Source: Oscillospiraceae bacterium (GTDB taxonomy: Bacteria > Bacillota > Clostridia > Oscillospirales > UBA929). Taken from it: a stretch of DNA of 28,896 nucleotides. Positions within the stretch are counted from its first letter, which is position 1; each line of letters opens with the position of its first letter. Positions 1-6,868 of this stretch are shown here, piece after piece. The position numbers and the translations under genes are program-made. The stretch covers positions 1 to 28,896 of the forward strand of contig WRCJ01000008.1 in the NCBI GenBank assembly GCA_009784085.1, in the 5' to 3' direction. The notes under the pieces are model-generated. The model did not search any database. It was not told the DNA's origin and saw only the letters and a program-made list of their open reading frames with translations.

Positions 1-274
1 CCTGCCGGTTATCATGGAGAGCTAAGCCACCGCCCGCGTTTCCGCCCGCGACGCCGCCCGCGTTACCGCCCGCGACCGTTGCCTGCGACCACCACCCGCG
101 TCCCCCGTAGGGCGCGGCATCCCTGACGCGCCGGGTAGGTTGCGTCACCTGTAGGGGCGGTATCCTGCCGCCCGCGTCACCGCCCGACGGGGGCATGGAT
201 CCTGCGACTGCGCGCAGGATGACGGAGGGGTTGCGTAACCCGTAGGGCGCGGCATCCCTGACGCGCCGGGTAGG
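1..274. other. Left-edge non-coding stretch with GC-rich repeats
   Basis: I find no gene I can defend here. On the plus strand a frame entering from the left edge ends with a TAA at 23-25 (last residues LPVIMES), so positions 1-25 could be the tail of a gene outside the window, but that is too short to judge. Positions 30-105 are a degenerate array of CCGCCCGCG/CCGCGAC units. Then come dispersed GTAGGG palindromes: type A at 107-140 and 242-275 (stem GGCGCG/CGCGCC) and type B at 151-174 (GGGGCGG ... CTGCCGCCC). The second type A copy runs into the stop codon of the next minus-strand gene. Confidence 0.6.
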
Positions 275-952
275 TTACGCCGGTTCTTCCACGTGCATCG
301 GCAGCGAATCGCCTTCTTCGCCTTCGTGGGACGGCAGCGCCAGATGTTGCGACAACGCCACGAGACGAATGTCTTGCGTACGCCGCGCCGGGGTGGGGGA
401 ATCGGGGATGGTTCCTTGCCCTTCGGAGGATGGCCTCTCGCCGGCCGGGGGGCTTGTTTTTGCGCCTGTCGCTGCAACCGAGCCCGCGACATGCGCTCCG
501 ACCGGCGCATTGCCTGTCGCTGCACCTGTCGCTTCGCCTGGCGTCGCAACCGGCGCCTCTACCGACACCTCAGCCGGTTGCCAGGCCTGCAAGTTGAACA
601 TGGCCATAGATGCGGCTTGTTTCTCCGACTGGTGGGCGATGTCGGCGACTATCCCGCCGGACACCCGCAAACCGTCCGCGATGTCGAGCAACGCGGTTTT
701 GTTGGCCTTGATACGGTTGCGGAAGGCGCCGCTCTGTTGCTGGCCGGCGCGGGCGGCTTCCACGGCGGCGTTGAGGGCCAGGACGCCGGTCTGGAAGACA
801 ATGTCGGATATCCTTTTGATGGCCTTTTCGATGGCGAGGCCCGCCTCATGTATTTCGCAGAGCGCCTCGCGGAGTTGTTGCGCCAAATCGCGATCGGCAT
901 GGGCACGATCGGCGTGGGTGCGGTTGCATGATGTTTGCTCCAAGATGTTCAC
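275..952 (-). CDS. Soluble chemoreceptor-tip (MCP signalling hairpin) protein
   Basis: This predicted protein of about 225 residues carries one recognisable element: the hairpin tip of methyl-accepting chemotaxis proteins, QTGVLALNAAVEAARAG at residues 54-70, the part that contacts CheA/CheW in the family. It has no membrane segment, HAMP or ligand-binding domain. The returning helix is degenerate (the usual GFAVVAxEVR stretch is replaced), and there is no C-terminal CheR-binding pentapeptide. Residues from about 125 onward are an Ala/Pro/Thr-rich, probably disordered tail. The GTG at 952 lacks a spaced ribosome site; a TTG at 943 lies 6 nt after GAGGTG and is at least as likely. It follows the SPFH gene by 57 nt on the same strand, so co-transcription is inferred. 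It may be a cytoplasmic adaptor or scaffold, or a decayed receptor. Confidence 0.6.
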   Translation of the reverse strand: MNILEQTSCNRTHADRAHADRDLAQQLREALCEIHEAGLAIEKAIKRISDIVFQTGVLALNAAVEAARAGQQQSGAFRNRIKANKTALLDIADGLRVSGGIVADIAHQSEKQAASMAMFNLQAWQPAEVSVEAPVATPGEATGAATGNAPVGAHVAGSVAATGAKTSPPAGERPSSEGQGTIPDSPTPARRTQDIRLVALSQHLALPSHEGEEGDSLPMHVEEPA

Positions 953-965
953 CTCATCTTAAATG

Positions 966-1014
966 TCCGCTATTATCCGCTATTATCCGTTATTATCCGT
1001 TATTGTCCGTTATT
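966..1014. repeat. 10-nt tandem array at the SPFH stop codon
   Basis: About five copies of a 10-nt unit (TATTATCCGY on the plus strand). The TAA stop of the SPFH gene at 1010-1012 lies inside the first unit, so the array forms the start of its 3' untranslated spacer before the chemoreceptor-tip gene. Confidence 0.85.
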
Positions 1015-1957
1015 TATCCATTGTCAATGTCTTGAGGGAGGTAGCCAGCCCAGCCAAGCCCTGGATTTCCGAGGGGATGATGATCTTGGTGGCTCTTCCG
1101 TCGGCGGCTTTCGCAAAGGCTTCCAACGCCTTGATTTGGATAACCTGATCGCTGGCGGACGCCTTGTTGAGCAACTTGATGGAGTCAGCCAGCGCGGTCT
1201 GTACGCGCATGATGGCGAAAGCCTCGCCCTCGGCCTCCAGGATTTTCGCTTGCTTGACCGCATCGGCCCGCAGGATGGTCGACTGCTTTTCCCCTTCCGC
1301 CACAAGGATCTGCGACGCCTTTTCACCTTCGGCTTTCAAAATGGCTTGGCGCCGTTCGCGCTCGGCCTTCATCTGTTTTTCCATGGCGTCCTGGATCTCG
1401 CGGGGCGGGATGATGCTCTTGAGCTCCACGCGGTTGACCTTGATCCCCCATGGGTCTGTGGCTTCGTCCAATATGGAGCGCATCTTGGTGTTGATGACAT
1501 CGCGGGAGGTCAGCGTCTGGTCGAGTTCCAGATCGCCGACGATATTGCGCAGCGTGGTAGCCGTGAGGTTCTCGATGGCCGTCATGGGGTGCTCGACGCC
1601 GTAGGTGTACAGCTTGGGATCCGTGATCTCGAAGTAGATGACCGTATCGATCTGCATCGTTACGTTGTCCTTCGTAATCACGGGCTGGGGCGGGAAGTCC
1701 ACCACCTGTTCCTTGAGCGAGACGATGCGGGCTACGCGCTCAAACATCGGGATCTTGAAGTGCAGGCCGGTTTCCCACACGGTCTTAAAGGTACCCAATC
1801 GCTCCACGACAAAGGCTTTGGCCTGCTGTACCACGCGGACGTTGAAGCCCAGTACAATCAACGCCAATACGCCGACAACGACCAGCACGACAATGGCGGG
1901 GATATCGGGGCCGGGGCCGGCGGTCGCCACAGGCAGGAAGGGTATGAATGCGTTCAC
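1010..1957 (-). CDS. SPFH/Band 7 (stomatin/flotillin-like) membrane protein
   Basis: A 315-residue SPFH-domain protein of the stomatin/paraslipin (QmcA-like) type. One N-terminal membrane segment (about residues 20-40, IVVLVVVGVLALIVLGF) is followed by the SPFH fold, including VVERLGTF, the VDFPPQPVITKDNV strand and the characteristic VELKSIIPPREIQDAMEKQM. A coiled coil with repeated AEGEK/AEGEA motifs (about 205-260) follows. These proteins oligomerise into membrane cages or microdomains and influence membrane proteases and fluidity. The GTG start at 1957 has AGGAGGAG five nt upstream. It lies 26 nt after the NfeD-like gene, the classic partner that docks on SPFH proteins, so the two almost certainly act together. 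The family call is secure; the substrate is unknown. Confidence 0.93.
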   Translation of the reverse strand: MNAFIPFLPVATAGPGPDIPAIVVLVVVGVLALIVLGFNVRVVQQAKAFVVERLGTFKTVWETGLHFKIPMFERVARIVSLKEQVVDFPPQPVITKDNVTMQIDTVIYFEITDPKLYTYGVEHPMTAIENLTATTLRNIVGDLELDQTLTSRDVINTKMRSILDEATDPWGIKVNRVELKSIIPPREIQDAMEKQMKAERERRQAILKAEGEKASQILVAEGEKQSTILRADAVKQAKILEAEGEAFAIMRVQTALADSIKLLNKASASDQVIQIKALEAFAKAADGRATKIIIPSEIQGLAGLATSLKTLTMDK

Positions 1958-1983
1958 GTAAATCTCCTCCTTTATATTATGGA

Positions 1984-2553
1984 TTATAGGTCGGGTGTCA
2001 ATGGTTGGTTTTCGCCCGCCGGGTTCGCGCCCGCGCCTGGGACTGCGCCCGCGCCCGCGCCCGGGCCTGGATCTAGATTAAGATCCGTATCCGTATCCGT
2101 ATCCGGAACCGTTTCGGCGATAACCGGCGTCACAATGAGCTTGACGCCCTCGATGAACAGCACGCGAACACTGGCGTCACACAAGATGGTCTCGCCGGTG
2201 TAGGCGCGCGCAGTCCAAACCTTGCCGCCCACCTTGACCGCCCCCGCGTTATGCAAATTATCGATGTCCTCGATAACCACGCCGATCTGGGAGATGACCC
2301 GATCGGCGTTCGTGGCTTCTTTTTTCAGAGATAAACCGCGGCGGGCCAAAGGGCGCAGGAGCAAAAGGCTCAAAGACGAAACCACCAAAAAAACAATGAC
2401 CTGCACGATCCAAGCTTCCGGCTGGATACAGGAAAGTATCAGCGCGGCTAAGGAACCCAGCGCGAACCAAACGGTCACCAGATCCATGGTCGCGCCCTCG
2501 ATCAGGACGCTTATCACAAGCAAACCCAGCCAAACATAGGGCATATAGGGCAT
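1984..2553 (-). CDS. NfeD-like membrane protein
   Basis: A 189-residue short-form NfeD-like protein (no ClpP-like protease domain). Three hydrophobic segments (about residues 5-23, 25-45 and 47-66) precede a soluble OB-fold-like domain (about 80-145, with GVVIEDIDNL and GKVWTARAYTGETI), as expected for an SPFH partner. The C-terminal 40 residues are low complexity: a DTDTDTD run and a PGPGAGAGAVPGAGA run, both translated from 6-nt DNA repeats. The ATG at 2553 is preceded by GGGGGG about ten nt upstream; a second in-frame ATG lies nine nt further in. It is the first gene of the nfeD-SPFH-chemoreceptor-tip set and is 130 nt downstream of the topoisomerase gene on the same strand. Confidence 0.88.
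   Translation of the reverse strand: MPYMPYVWLGLLVISVLIEGATMDLVTVWFALGSLAALILSCIQPEAWIVQVIVFLVVSSLSLLLLRPLARRGLSLKKEATNADRVISQIGVVIEDIDNLHNAGAVKVGGKVWTARAYTGETILCDASVRVLFIEGVKLIVTPVIAETVPDTDTDTDLNLDPGPGAGAGAVPGAGANPAGENQPLTPDL
2046..2105. repeat. Two 6-nt tandem arrays inside the NfeD tail
   Basis: GCGCCC-type hexamers (about 2046-2062) and TCCGTA hexamers (about 2084-2104) lie in the coding region of the NfeD-like C-terminus. They are in frame, so copy-number change would lengthen or shorten the tail without a frameshift. Confidence 0.7.
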
Positions 2554-2617
2554 ATCGGATTGTCCCCCCTCTTGTCAGATGTTGGATCCATAAGCTTACT
2601 ATATCATATAATCATGT

Positions 2618-2685
2618 AAAAAAAAAGTGCTCACCAAAAAAAGTGCCCAGAAAGTGTCCACCGAAAGCGACCACCAGCGACCACT
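2618..2685 (-). repeat. Degenerate 13-nt array after the topoisomerase stop codon
   Basis: Read on the minus strand, directly after the TAG stop (2684-2686), come about five degenerate units of the form GGTGGNCACTTT. The last two end in T tracts of 7 and 9. The T-rich end could help transcription stop, but I see no stable hairpin before it, so I call it a repeat, not a terminator. Confidence 0.55.
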
Positions 2686-4966
2686 AAAAAAGGGAACCCA
2701 CATCCCCGGTGTCTTCCGGGCGGATCAGGGCGCCGGCTGCCGGCAGGGTCCGGACGCGGAAACGGGCTGGCTTTACCAAGGGATACTCCGCGGCCCAAAC
2801 GGCTGACCGGAGTACCCAACGCCCCTTCAAGGCCATGACGCTGACGCCCTGCGTGGCGCGGGTCGTTTTGGGCATGAGCGACGCCGTGTGAAATAGCAAT
2901 CCCCGGCCCTCGCTGGAGCGCAGCAATACTTCGGCGTCATGCGCGGCCAACAGGGCGCAGGCCAACGGGCTCTTGTCCGAATAGGCGCCCGTCAGCCGCT
3001 TTCGTCCTCTCGTCGTGGTGTAGGCGGACAATTCCACCCGGGCCGCCTTGCCGTTTTCGAAGAAGAACAGCAGACTGCCTTTATAGTCGCCAGGTAGGCA
3101 GGAGAATACCGGAGACTCCCCGTCGTCCATGCCCAACACGCCCGGTAGGAACGCGCCCAGGGAGGACGCCTTGCTGTCCTCGAACTCGTGTAGCCTGGTC
3201 TTGTAACACTGTTGTTTGTTGGTAAAGACCAGCAATTCATCGCGGTTTTTGCCCTCGAACTGCTGGAAAGCCTCGTCGTTCTCCTTGTACTTATGCTCCC
3301 CCGACATACGCAGGGATTGCGGCGTGACCTTTTTGAGGTACCCCCCCCGGGAGATAAACACCACGACGGGGTAGTCCTCGATATGCTCTTCCGGGACATA
3401 GGCGCCCACGTCGCTCTCATGCACCAGGACCGTTTTGCGCGGCGCGCCGTATTTCTTCTCGACGCGCCTGAGCTCGTCGGCGATAATATCCCGCAGGCGC
3501 GCCTTGGAGGCCAGCACATGCTCTATGGACGCGATCTCCCTCTCGAGGGAGGCGGTTTCCTCGACGCGCCTTACGATGTACTCTTTGTTGATATTGCGCA
3601 GTTTGATCTCGGCGATGAATTCCGCCTGGGCGTTGTCGATCATAAAACCGATCATCAAATTGGGTACTACCTCGATCTCCTCTTCGGTGCCCCGGATGAT
3701 GGCAATGGCGCGGTCGATATCCAGCAGGATTTTTTTCAGGCCCAGCAACAGATGCAATTTGGCCCGGCGCCGGCCCAAGTCGAAGAGCAACCGCCGCCGG
3801 ACGCATTCCAGCCGCCAAGCCGTCCACTCCTCCAGGATCTCCCCAATGCCCATGACGCGGGGAATCCCGCCGATGAGGATATTGAAATTACAGGAGAAAC
3901 TGTCCATGAGCGGCGTGAGCGACATCAACTTCAGCATCAGTTTATCCGGGTCTACCCCGCGTTTGCAGTCGATGGTCAGTTTGAGCCCCGAAAGGTCGGT
4001 CTCGTCCCGCGCGTCGGTCACCTCGCGCAGTTTGCCGCCGCGCATGAGGCCGGCGATTTTATCCATCACAGCCTCCACGGTCGTCGTATAGGGGAGCTCA
4101 TAGACCTCGATGAGGTTCTCTTTCGGGATATACCGCCATTTGGAGCGCACGCGGAAGGAACCCCGCCCCGTGCGGTAGATTTCCCGCATCGCGTCCGGAT
4201 CCAAAATAAGTTCGCCGCCCGACGGGAAATCCGGGCCGGGCAGGGTGTCCATCAGATCGCAGTCCGCGTCCCTCAGGTACGCCACCGCGGTTTTGCAGAC
4301 CTCGGACAGGTTGAACCCGCAGATCTGCGAGGCCATGCCCACCGCGATGCCAATATTGACCGACGTCAACACATGGGGGAAGGCGGCGGGCAACAGCAGC
4401 GGCTCGTCCATCGTGCCGTCGTAATTGGGCGCAAAATCCACCGTGTCGCGATCGATGTCGGAAAACAGCTCGGCGCAAATGGGCGCCAGCTTGGCCTCGG
4501 TGTAGCGGGAGGCGGCGCAAGCCATATCCCGCGAGTAGTTCTTGCCAAAATTCCCCTTGGAATCGATGAGCGGGTGAAGCAACGCCTCGTGGCCGCGCGT
4601 CAGGCGCGCCAGCGTGTCGTAGATGGCCTGTTCGCCGTGGGGGTTGAGGCGCATGGATTGGCCCACGATGTTGGCCGATTTGGTGCGCGGCCCCGTGAGC
4701 AGCCCCATCTTATACATCGTGTACAGCAGCTTGCGGTGGGACGGCTTGAAGCCGTCGATCTCCGGGATGGCCCGCGACACGATGACGCTCATCGCGTAGG
4801 GCATGTAGTTTTTTTCCAGCGTATCCGGGATCTTCTCGTGCGCGATCTCGGCGCGCAGCCCATAGACGTTGGGGTTTTGCTTGGGTTTTGCGCTTGATTT
4901 TGCTTTTGCTTTGCTTTTGTTTTGGCTTTTGGGTGATTCCTTGTTGGGTGTCCCTTTGCTCGGCAT
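2684..4966 (-). CDS. Type IIA topoisomerase subunit A (ParC/GyrA family)
   Basis: A 760-residue DNA cleavage/rejoining subunit. The catalytic tyrosine is Y155 in AASRYTEAKL, after an NPHG motif at 108-111 (HPHGD in typical enzymes). After the breakage domain (about 40-470) and a coiled coil comes a C-terminal region (about 490-740) with beta-pinwheel-like repeats but no QRRGGKG-type GyrA box, so a topoisomerase IV-like or divergent role is more likely than gyrase wrapping. The first 33 residues form a Lys-rich tail. By motif alignment, E. coli GyrA Ser83 is Q113 here and Asp82 is Glu112, while Asp87 is kept as D117. The ATG at 4966 is chosen because GGGGG lies 7 nt upstream; an in-frame GTG at 5005 falls inside a terminator-like hairpin. 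No B subunit is in the window. Confidence 0.9.
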   Translation of the reverse strand: MPSKGTPNKESPKSQNKSKAKAKSSAKPKQNPNVYGLRAEIAHEKIPDTLEKNYMPYAMSVIVSRAIPEIDGFKPSHRKLLYTMYKMGLLTGPRTKSANIVGQSMRLNPHGEQAIYDTLARLTRGHEALLHPLIDSKGNFGKNYSRDMACAASRYTEAKLAPICAELFSDIDRDTVDFAPNYDGTMDEPLLLPAAFPHVLTSVNIGIAVGMASQICGFNLSEVCKTAVAYLRDADCDLMDTLPGPDFPSGGELILDPDAMREIYRTGRGSFRVRSKWRYIPKENLIEVYELPYTTTVEAVMDKIAGLMRGGKLREVTDARDETDLSGLKLTIDCKRGVDPDKLMLKLMSLTPLMDSFSCNFNILIGGIPRVMGIGEILEEWTAWRLECVRRRLLFDLGRRRAKLHLLLGLKKILLDIDRAIAIIRGTEEEIEVVPNLMIGFMIDNAQAEFIAEIKLRNINKEYIVRRVEETASLEREIASIEHVLASKARLRDIIADELRRVEKKYGAPRKTVLVHESDVGAYVPEEHIEDYPVVVFISRGGYLKKVTPQSLRMSGEHKYKENDEAFQQFEGKNRDELLVFTNKQQCYKTRLHEFEDSKASSLGAFLPGVLGMDDGESPVFSCLPGDYKGSLLFFFENGKAARVELSAYTTTRGRKRLTGAYSDKSPLACALLAAHDAEVLLRSSEGRGLLFHTASLMPKTTRATQGVSVMALKGRWVLRSAVWAAEYPLVKPARFRVRTLPAAGALIRPEDTGDVGSLF

Positions 4967-4986
4967 ATTGTGTCCCCCTGTCGTCG

Positions 4987-5022
4987 AAAAAACCCCTGCG
5001 CCCACAGTGGCGCAAGGGTTTT
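4987..5022 (-). terminator. Terminator/attenuator hairpin before the topoisomerase gene
   Basis: On the minus strand a 14-bp stem (AAAACCCTTGCGCC with GGCGCAGGGGTTTT, one G-U pair, loop ACTGTG) ends in a run of six T. It lies between a strong promoter (5091-5120) and the Shine-Dalgarno site of the topoisomerase gene, only about 20 nt before the ATG. It could stop read-through from the upstream gene or act as an attenuator in the leader. Confidence 0.75.
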
Positions 5023-5090
5023 CATGGGTTGTGGTGGGCTATAAGGGACAAACTCTCATACAAGAGACCGCCCCTGTATTTGCCTTATGC

Positions 5091-5120
5091 ATTATAGCAC
5101 GGTACCCCCGTAATTGTCAA
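5091..5120 (-). promoter_or_regulatory. Near-consensus sigma-A promoter for the topoisomerase gene
   Basis: TTGACA and TATAAT, both perfect hexamers, separated by 18 nt on the minus strand. The predicted leader is about 115 nt and contains the hairpin at 4987-5022. Confidence 0.8.
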
Positions 5121-5132
5121 ATAAAATTCGAA

Positions 5133-6362
5133 TCAACTGTTTCTACTGTTTCTACTGTTTCTACCCCTCAAAATACATGAAACAATACTATGATCTGCGG
5201 CAAACTCCGGTTCGGGGTTGCCATTTTTTTTCATCTCGCCACGGGCGATGGTGATACCCCTACCGAACCTTTGTACAATCCCATAGGTCTTCATTGTAGC
5301 GGCAAGGTTAGGGTTTCGGTAATCTACTACTCCGGGCTTTCCTAACTTGTCAAGCGTTACGTTACCGTACAATCCGCCGGGACTGATGATCTCGATACGG
5401 TCATCGTACCAATAGAGATGGACGGGAGCGTTGGTGTGCTCATAAGACCTGTGCATTACGGCATTATATACGATTTGTTGAATAGCCGATATGGGGTATG
5501 TTTCCGTTATCTTGTGGGTAGGACCGGAAGTGATGTCGAAGGCTCTCCGGTTATGGGCGGAGAGTACATGATCCACGCGGGTCATCATGTTCACAAGAGA
5601 CCCACAAATCATCGCTTCGTCAATGACTTCATCCGCAAGCTGTGTTCCGTCTAGTCGTAAGAACTGGATGTAAGCACCCGGTAAATACTCCTGTGGGTTC
5701 TTACCTATGGCAAGCAGCCCGTGAACTGTCGGCGTGGTGTCATCGGGCGAAACGATCATCCTGCATGATGCCAAGCGTTCCTCATATGTTCGGTTATTTT
5801 CCTCCAGGATTTCGGGCGCGAAGGCCGCAGGTAAATACTCATCTTCAAACAAAGCCCGGGACAGATCAACGATAGTAGCGCTCGGAACGGGATAAAGGTC
5901 AAACGGCAGATTCTTGTGCCTGCGTCTTTCGTTCAGTATCCGCTCATCCTGTTCATTGGCAATGGCCCGGCGCGGCCCGGTGCGGATCCAGATGCGTCCG
6001 TTGTATTTCACGGGCGGCATATCCGAGGGCATGACAGTGACGACCGCCATCTCCGCGCCTTTTAGAACCCGTTTTTCCACAAACATGACGGGTAGCGGCA
6101 GTATTCTGCCGTCCGTTTTCATGTCCGCCAAGTTCCTCAAGAGTACATCTGTGATTGGCTCGTTGGATGGAGTTCCGTCATCGTTGACGCCGACAAACAG
6201 GATGCCCGGTTTGTTGTAACCGGGTAGGTCATTGGCAAAAGCACAAATGGCCTGCCTAGCCGTATCAGGTGTTTCACCCTTCATGGATCGTTTCCGTTCC
6301 GACGTATCCGATTCAATGTCATCCAGCATCGCTGTCAACTGACAGTTGGACAATCGTTCCAT
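5133..6362 (-). CDS. AlbA_2 (Schlafen-type) DNA-binding / HATPase-like regulator
   Basis: A 409-residue protein of the family often named putative DNA-binding or RecG-like transcriptional regulator. The N-terminus (about 10-130) matches the AlbA_2 fold: IESDTSERKRS, then AICAFANDLPG, GILFVGVNDDG and WIRTGPRRA. The C-terminus (about 285-400) matches HATPase_c_4: NAVMHRSYEH, DDRIEIISPGGL, RNPNLA and QRFGRGI. Such proteins are usually regulators; the target is unknown. The last residues are three RNS repeats from a 9-nt DNA array. The ATG at 6362 is preferred (GGTG six nt before it, AAGG further up) over the ATG at 6374, which has no spaced ribosome site. Its base composition is less GC-rich than its left neighbours, and it sits beside tRNA genes, so acquisition by transfer is plausible. 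Confidence 0.82.
   Translation of the reverse strand: MERLSNCQLTAMLDDIESDTSERKRSMKGETPDTARQAICAFANDLPGYNKPGILFVGVNDDGTPSNEPITDVLLRNLADMKTDGRILPLPVMFVEKRVLKGAEMAVVTVMPSDMPPVKYNGRIWIRTGPRRAIANEQDERILNERRRHKNLPFDLYPVPSATIVDLSRALFEDEYLPAAFAPEILEENNRTYEERLASCRMIVSPDDTTPTVHGLLAIGKNPQEYLPGAYIQFLRLDGTQLADEVIDEAMICGSLVNMMTRVDHVLSAHNRRAFDITSGPTHKITETYPISAIQQIVYNAVMHRSYEHTNAPVHLYWYDDRIEIISPGGLYGNVTLDKLGKPGVVDYRNPNLAATMKTYGIVQRFGRGITIARGEMKKNGNPEPEFAADHSIVSCILRGRNSRNSRNS
5137..5163. repeat. 9-nt tandem array at the end of the AlbA_2 gene
   Basis: Three copies of CTGTTTCTA (plus strand), translated on the minus strand as the terminal RNS repeats. The array starts one base after the stop codon (5133-5135). 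Confidence 0.85.
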
Positions 6363-6403
6363 AGCAATCACCATCCTTGTGAGAGAGGTGTAATAACACC
6401 GTC

Positions 6404-6412
6404 AGTATACCA
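6404..6412 (-). promoter_or_regulatory. Extended -10 element upstream of the AlbA_2 gene
   Basis: TGGTATACT on the minus strand has the TGn extension and a TATACT hexamer. No good -35 box is present at 17 nt, as is common for extended -10 promoters. The predicted start is about 35 nt before the chosen ATG. Confidence 0.4.
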
Positions 6413-6475
6413 TACCTTCATAAGGATTTTCATTAGATGTTGGCCGGAAGGCGGGGGAAAGCCCCCTCCTTGGAG

Positions 6476-6516
6476 AAAAAAGAAACGCTCAAAACCGTTG
6501 CCGTTCTAAGCGTTTC
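6476..6516 (-). terminator. Terminator of the tRNA transcript
   Basis: On the minus strand, just after tRNA-Tyr, GAAACGCT pairs with AGCGTTTC and is followed by six T. A second GC-rich hairpin with one mismatch on each side (6448-6471, GGGGG/CCCCC core) follows and may act as a backup. Confidence 0.75.
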
Positions 6517-6521
6517 CTGTT

Positions 6522-6606
6522 TGGTGGGGGAGGACGGATTCGAACCATCGAAGTCGTTGACAACAGATTTACAGTCTGCCCCCTTTGGCCACTTGGGTAC
6601 TCCCCC
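6522..6606 (-). tRNA. tRNA-Tyr (GTA)
   Basis: 85 nt including an encoded CCA. Acceptor stem GGGGGAG/CTCCCCC, anticodon loop CTGTAAA giving GTA, the long variable arm typical of bacterial tRNA-Tyr, and a T-arm with GGTTCGAATCC. It is co-transcribed with tRNA-Thr 48 nt upstream. Confidence 0.95.
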
Positions 6607-6654
6607 ACGCCCGTGAGCGCGTCATAAGCCAGTAGTAGTACAAGGCTTTCCCTT

Positions 6655-6729
6655 TGGAGCTGGTGACCGGAATCGAACCAGCAACCTGCTGATTACAAAT
6701 CAGCTGCTCTGCCGTTGAGCCACACCAGC
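6655..6729 (-). tRNA. tRNA-Thr (TGT)
   Basis: 75 nt with an encoded CCA. Acceptor GCTGGTG/CACCAGC, anticodon stem GCTGA/TCAGC around TTTGTAA, giving anticodon TGT, and T-arm GGTTCGATTCC. It is first in a two-tRNA transcript driven by the promoter at 6749-6777. Confidence 0.95.
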
Positions 6730-6748
6730 ACAAAACGCCAGCCCATAC

Positions 6749-6777
6749 ATCATAACAAGCGACGGGGCGATTGTCAA
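6749..6777 (-). promoter_or_regulatory. Promoter of the tRNA-Thr/tRNA-Tyr unit
   Basis: TTGACA-N17-TATGAT on the minus strand, about 20 nt before tRNA-Thr. Its -35 hexamer is part of the 24-nt repeat at 6771-6794. Confidence 0.75.
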
Positions 6778-6794
6778 GTGAAAATTTTACTTGC
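6771..6794. repeat. 24-nt repeat, copy 1 (tRNA side of the AT-rich island)
   Basis: Core caagtgaaaattttacttg, nearly palindromic (CAAGT ... ACTTG). It is identical over 24 nt to 8515-8538 and in the same orientation. The two copies bracket the AT-rich island, and this copy supplies the -35 box of the tRNA promoter. Confidence 0.9.
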
Positions 6795-6868
6795 CAGTGG
6801 CTTTCCTTAAAATGTAATCTTCATTTCACGCGCTCCTAGATCTTCATGTCACGCGCCCCTAACCGCCC

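Noticed and set aside
1984..2203. Plus-strand frames across the nfeD-SPFH region (up to 422 residues)
   Set aside because: They are antisense to clear SPFH and NfeD genes, lack ribosome sites and encode no recognisable domain; GC-rich codon bias keeps antisense frames open.
3212..4897. 561-residue plus-strand frame inside the topoisomerase gene
   Set aside because: Antisense shadow of a gene with a visible catalytic tyrosine; composition is Arg/His/Gln-rich without motifs.
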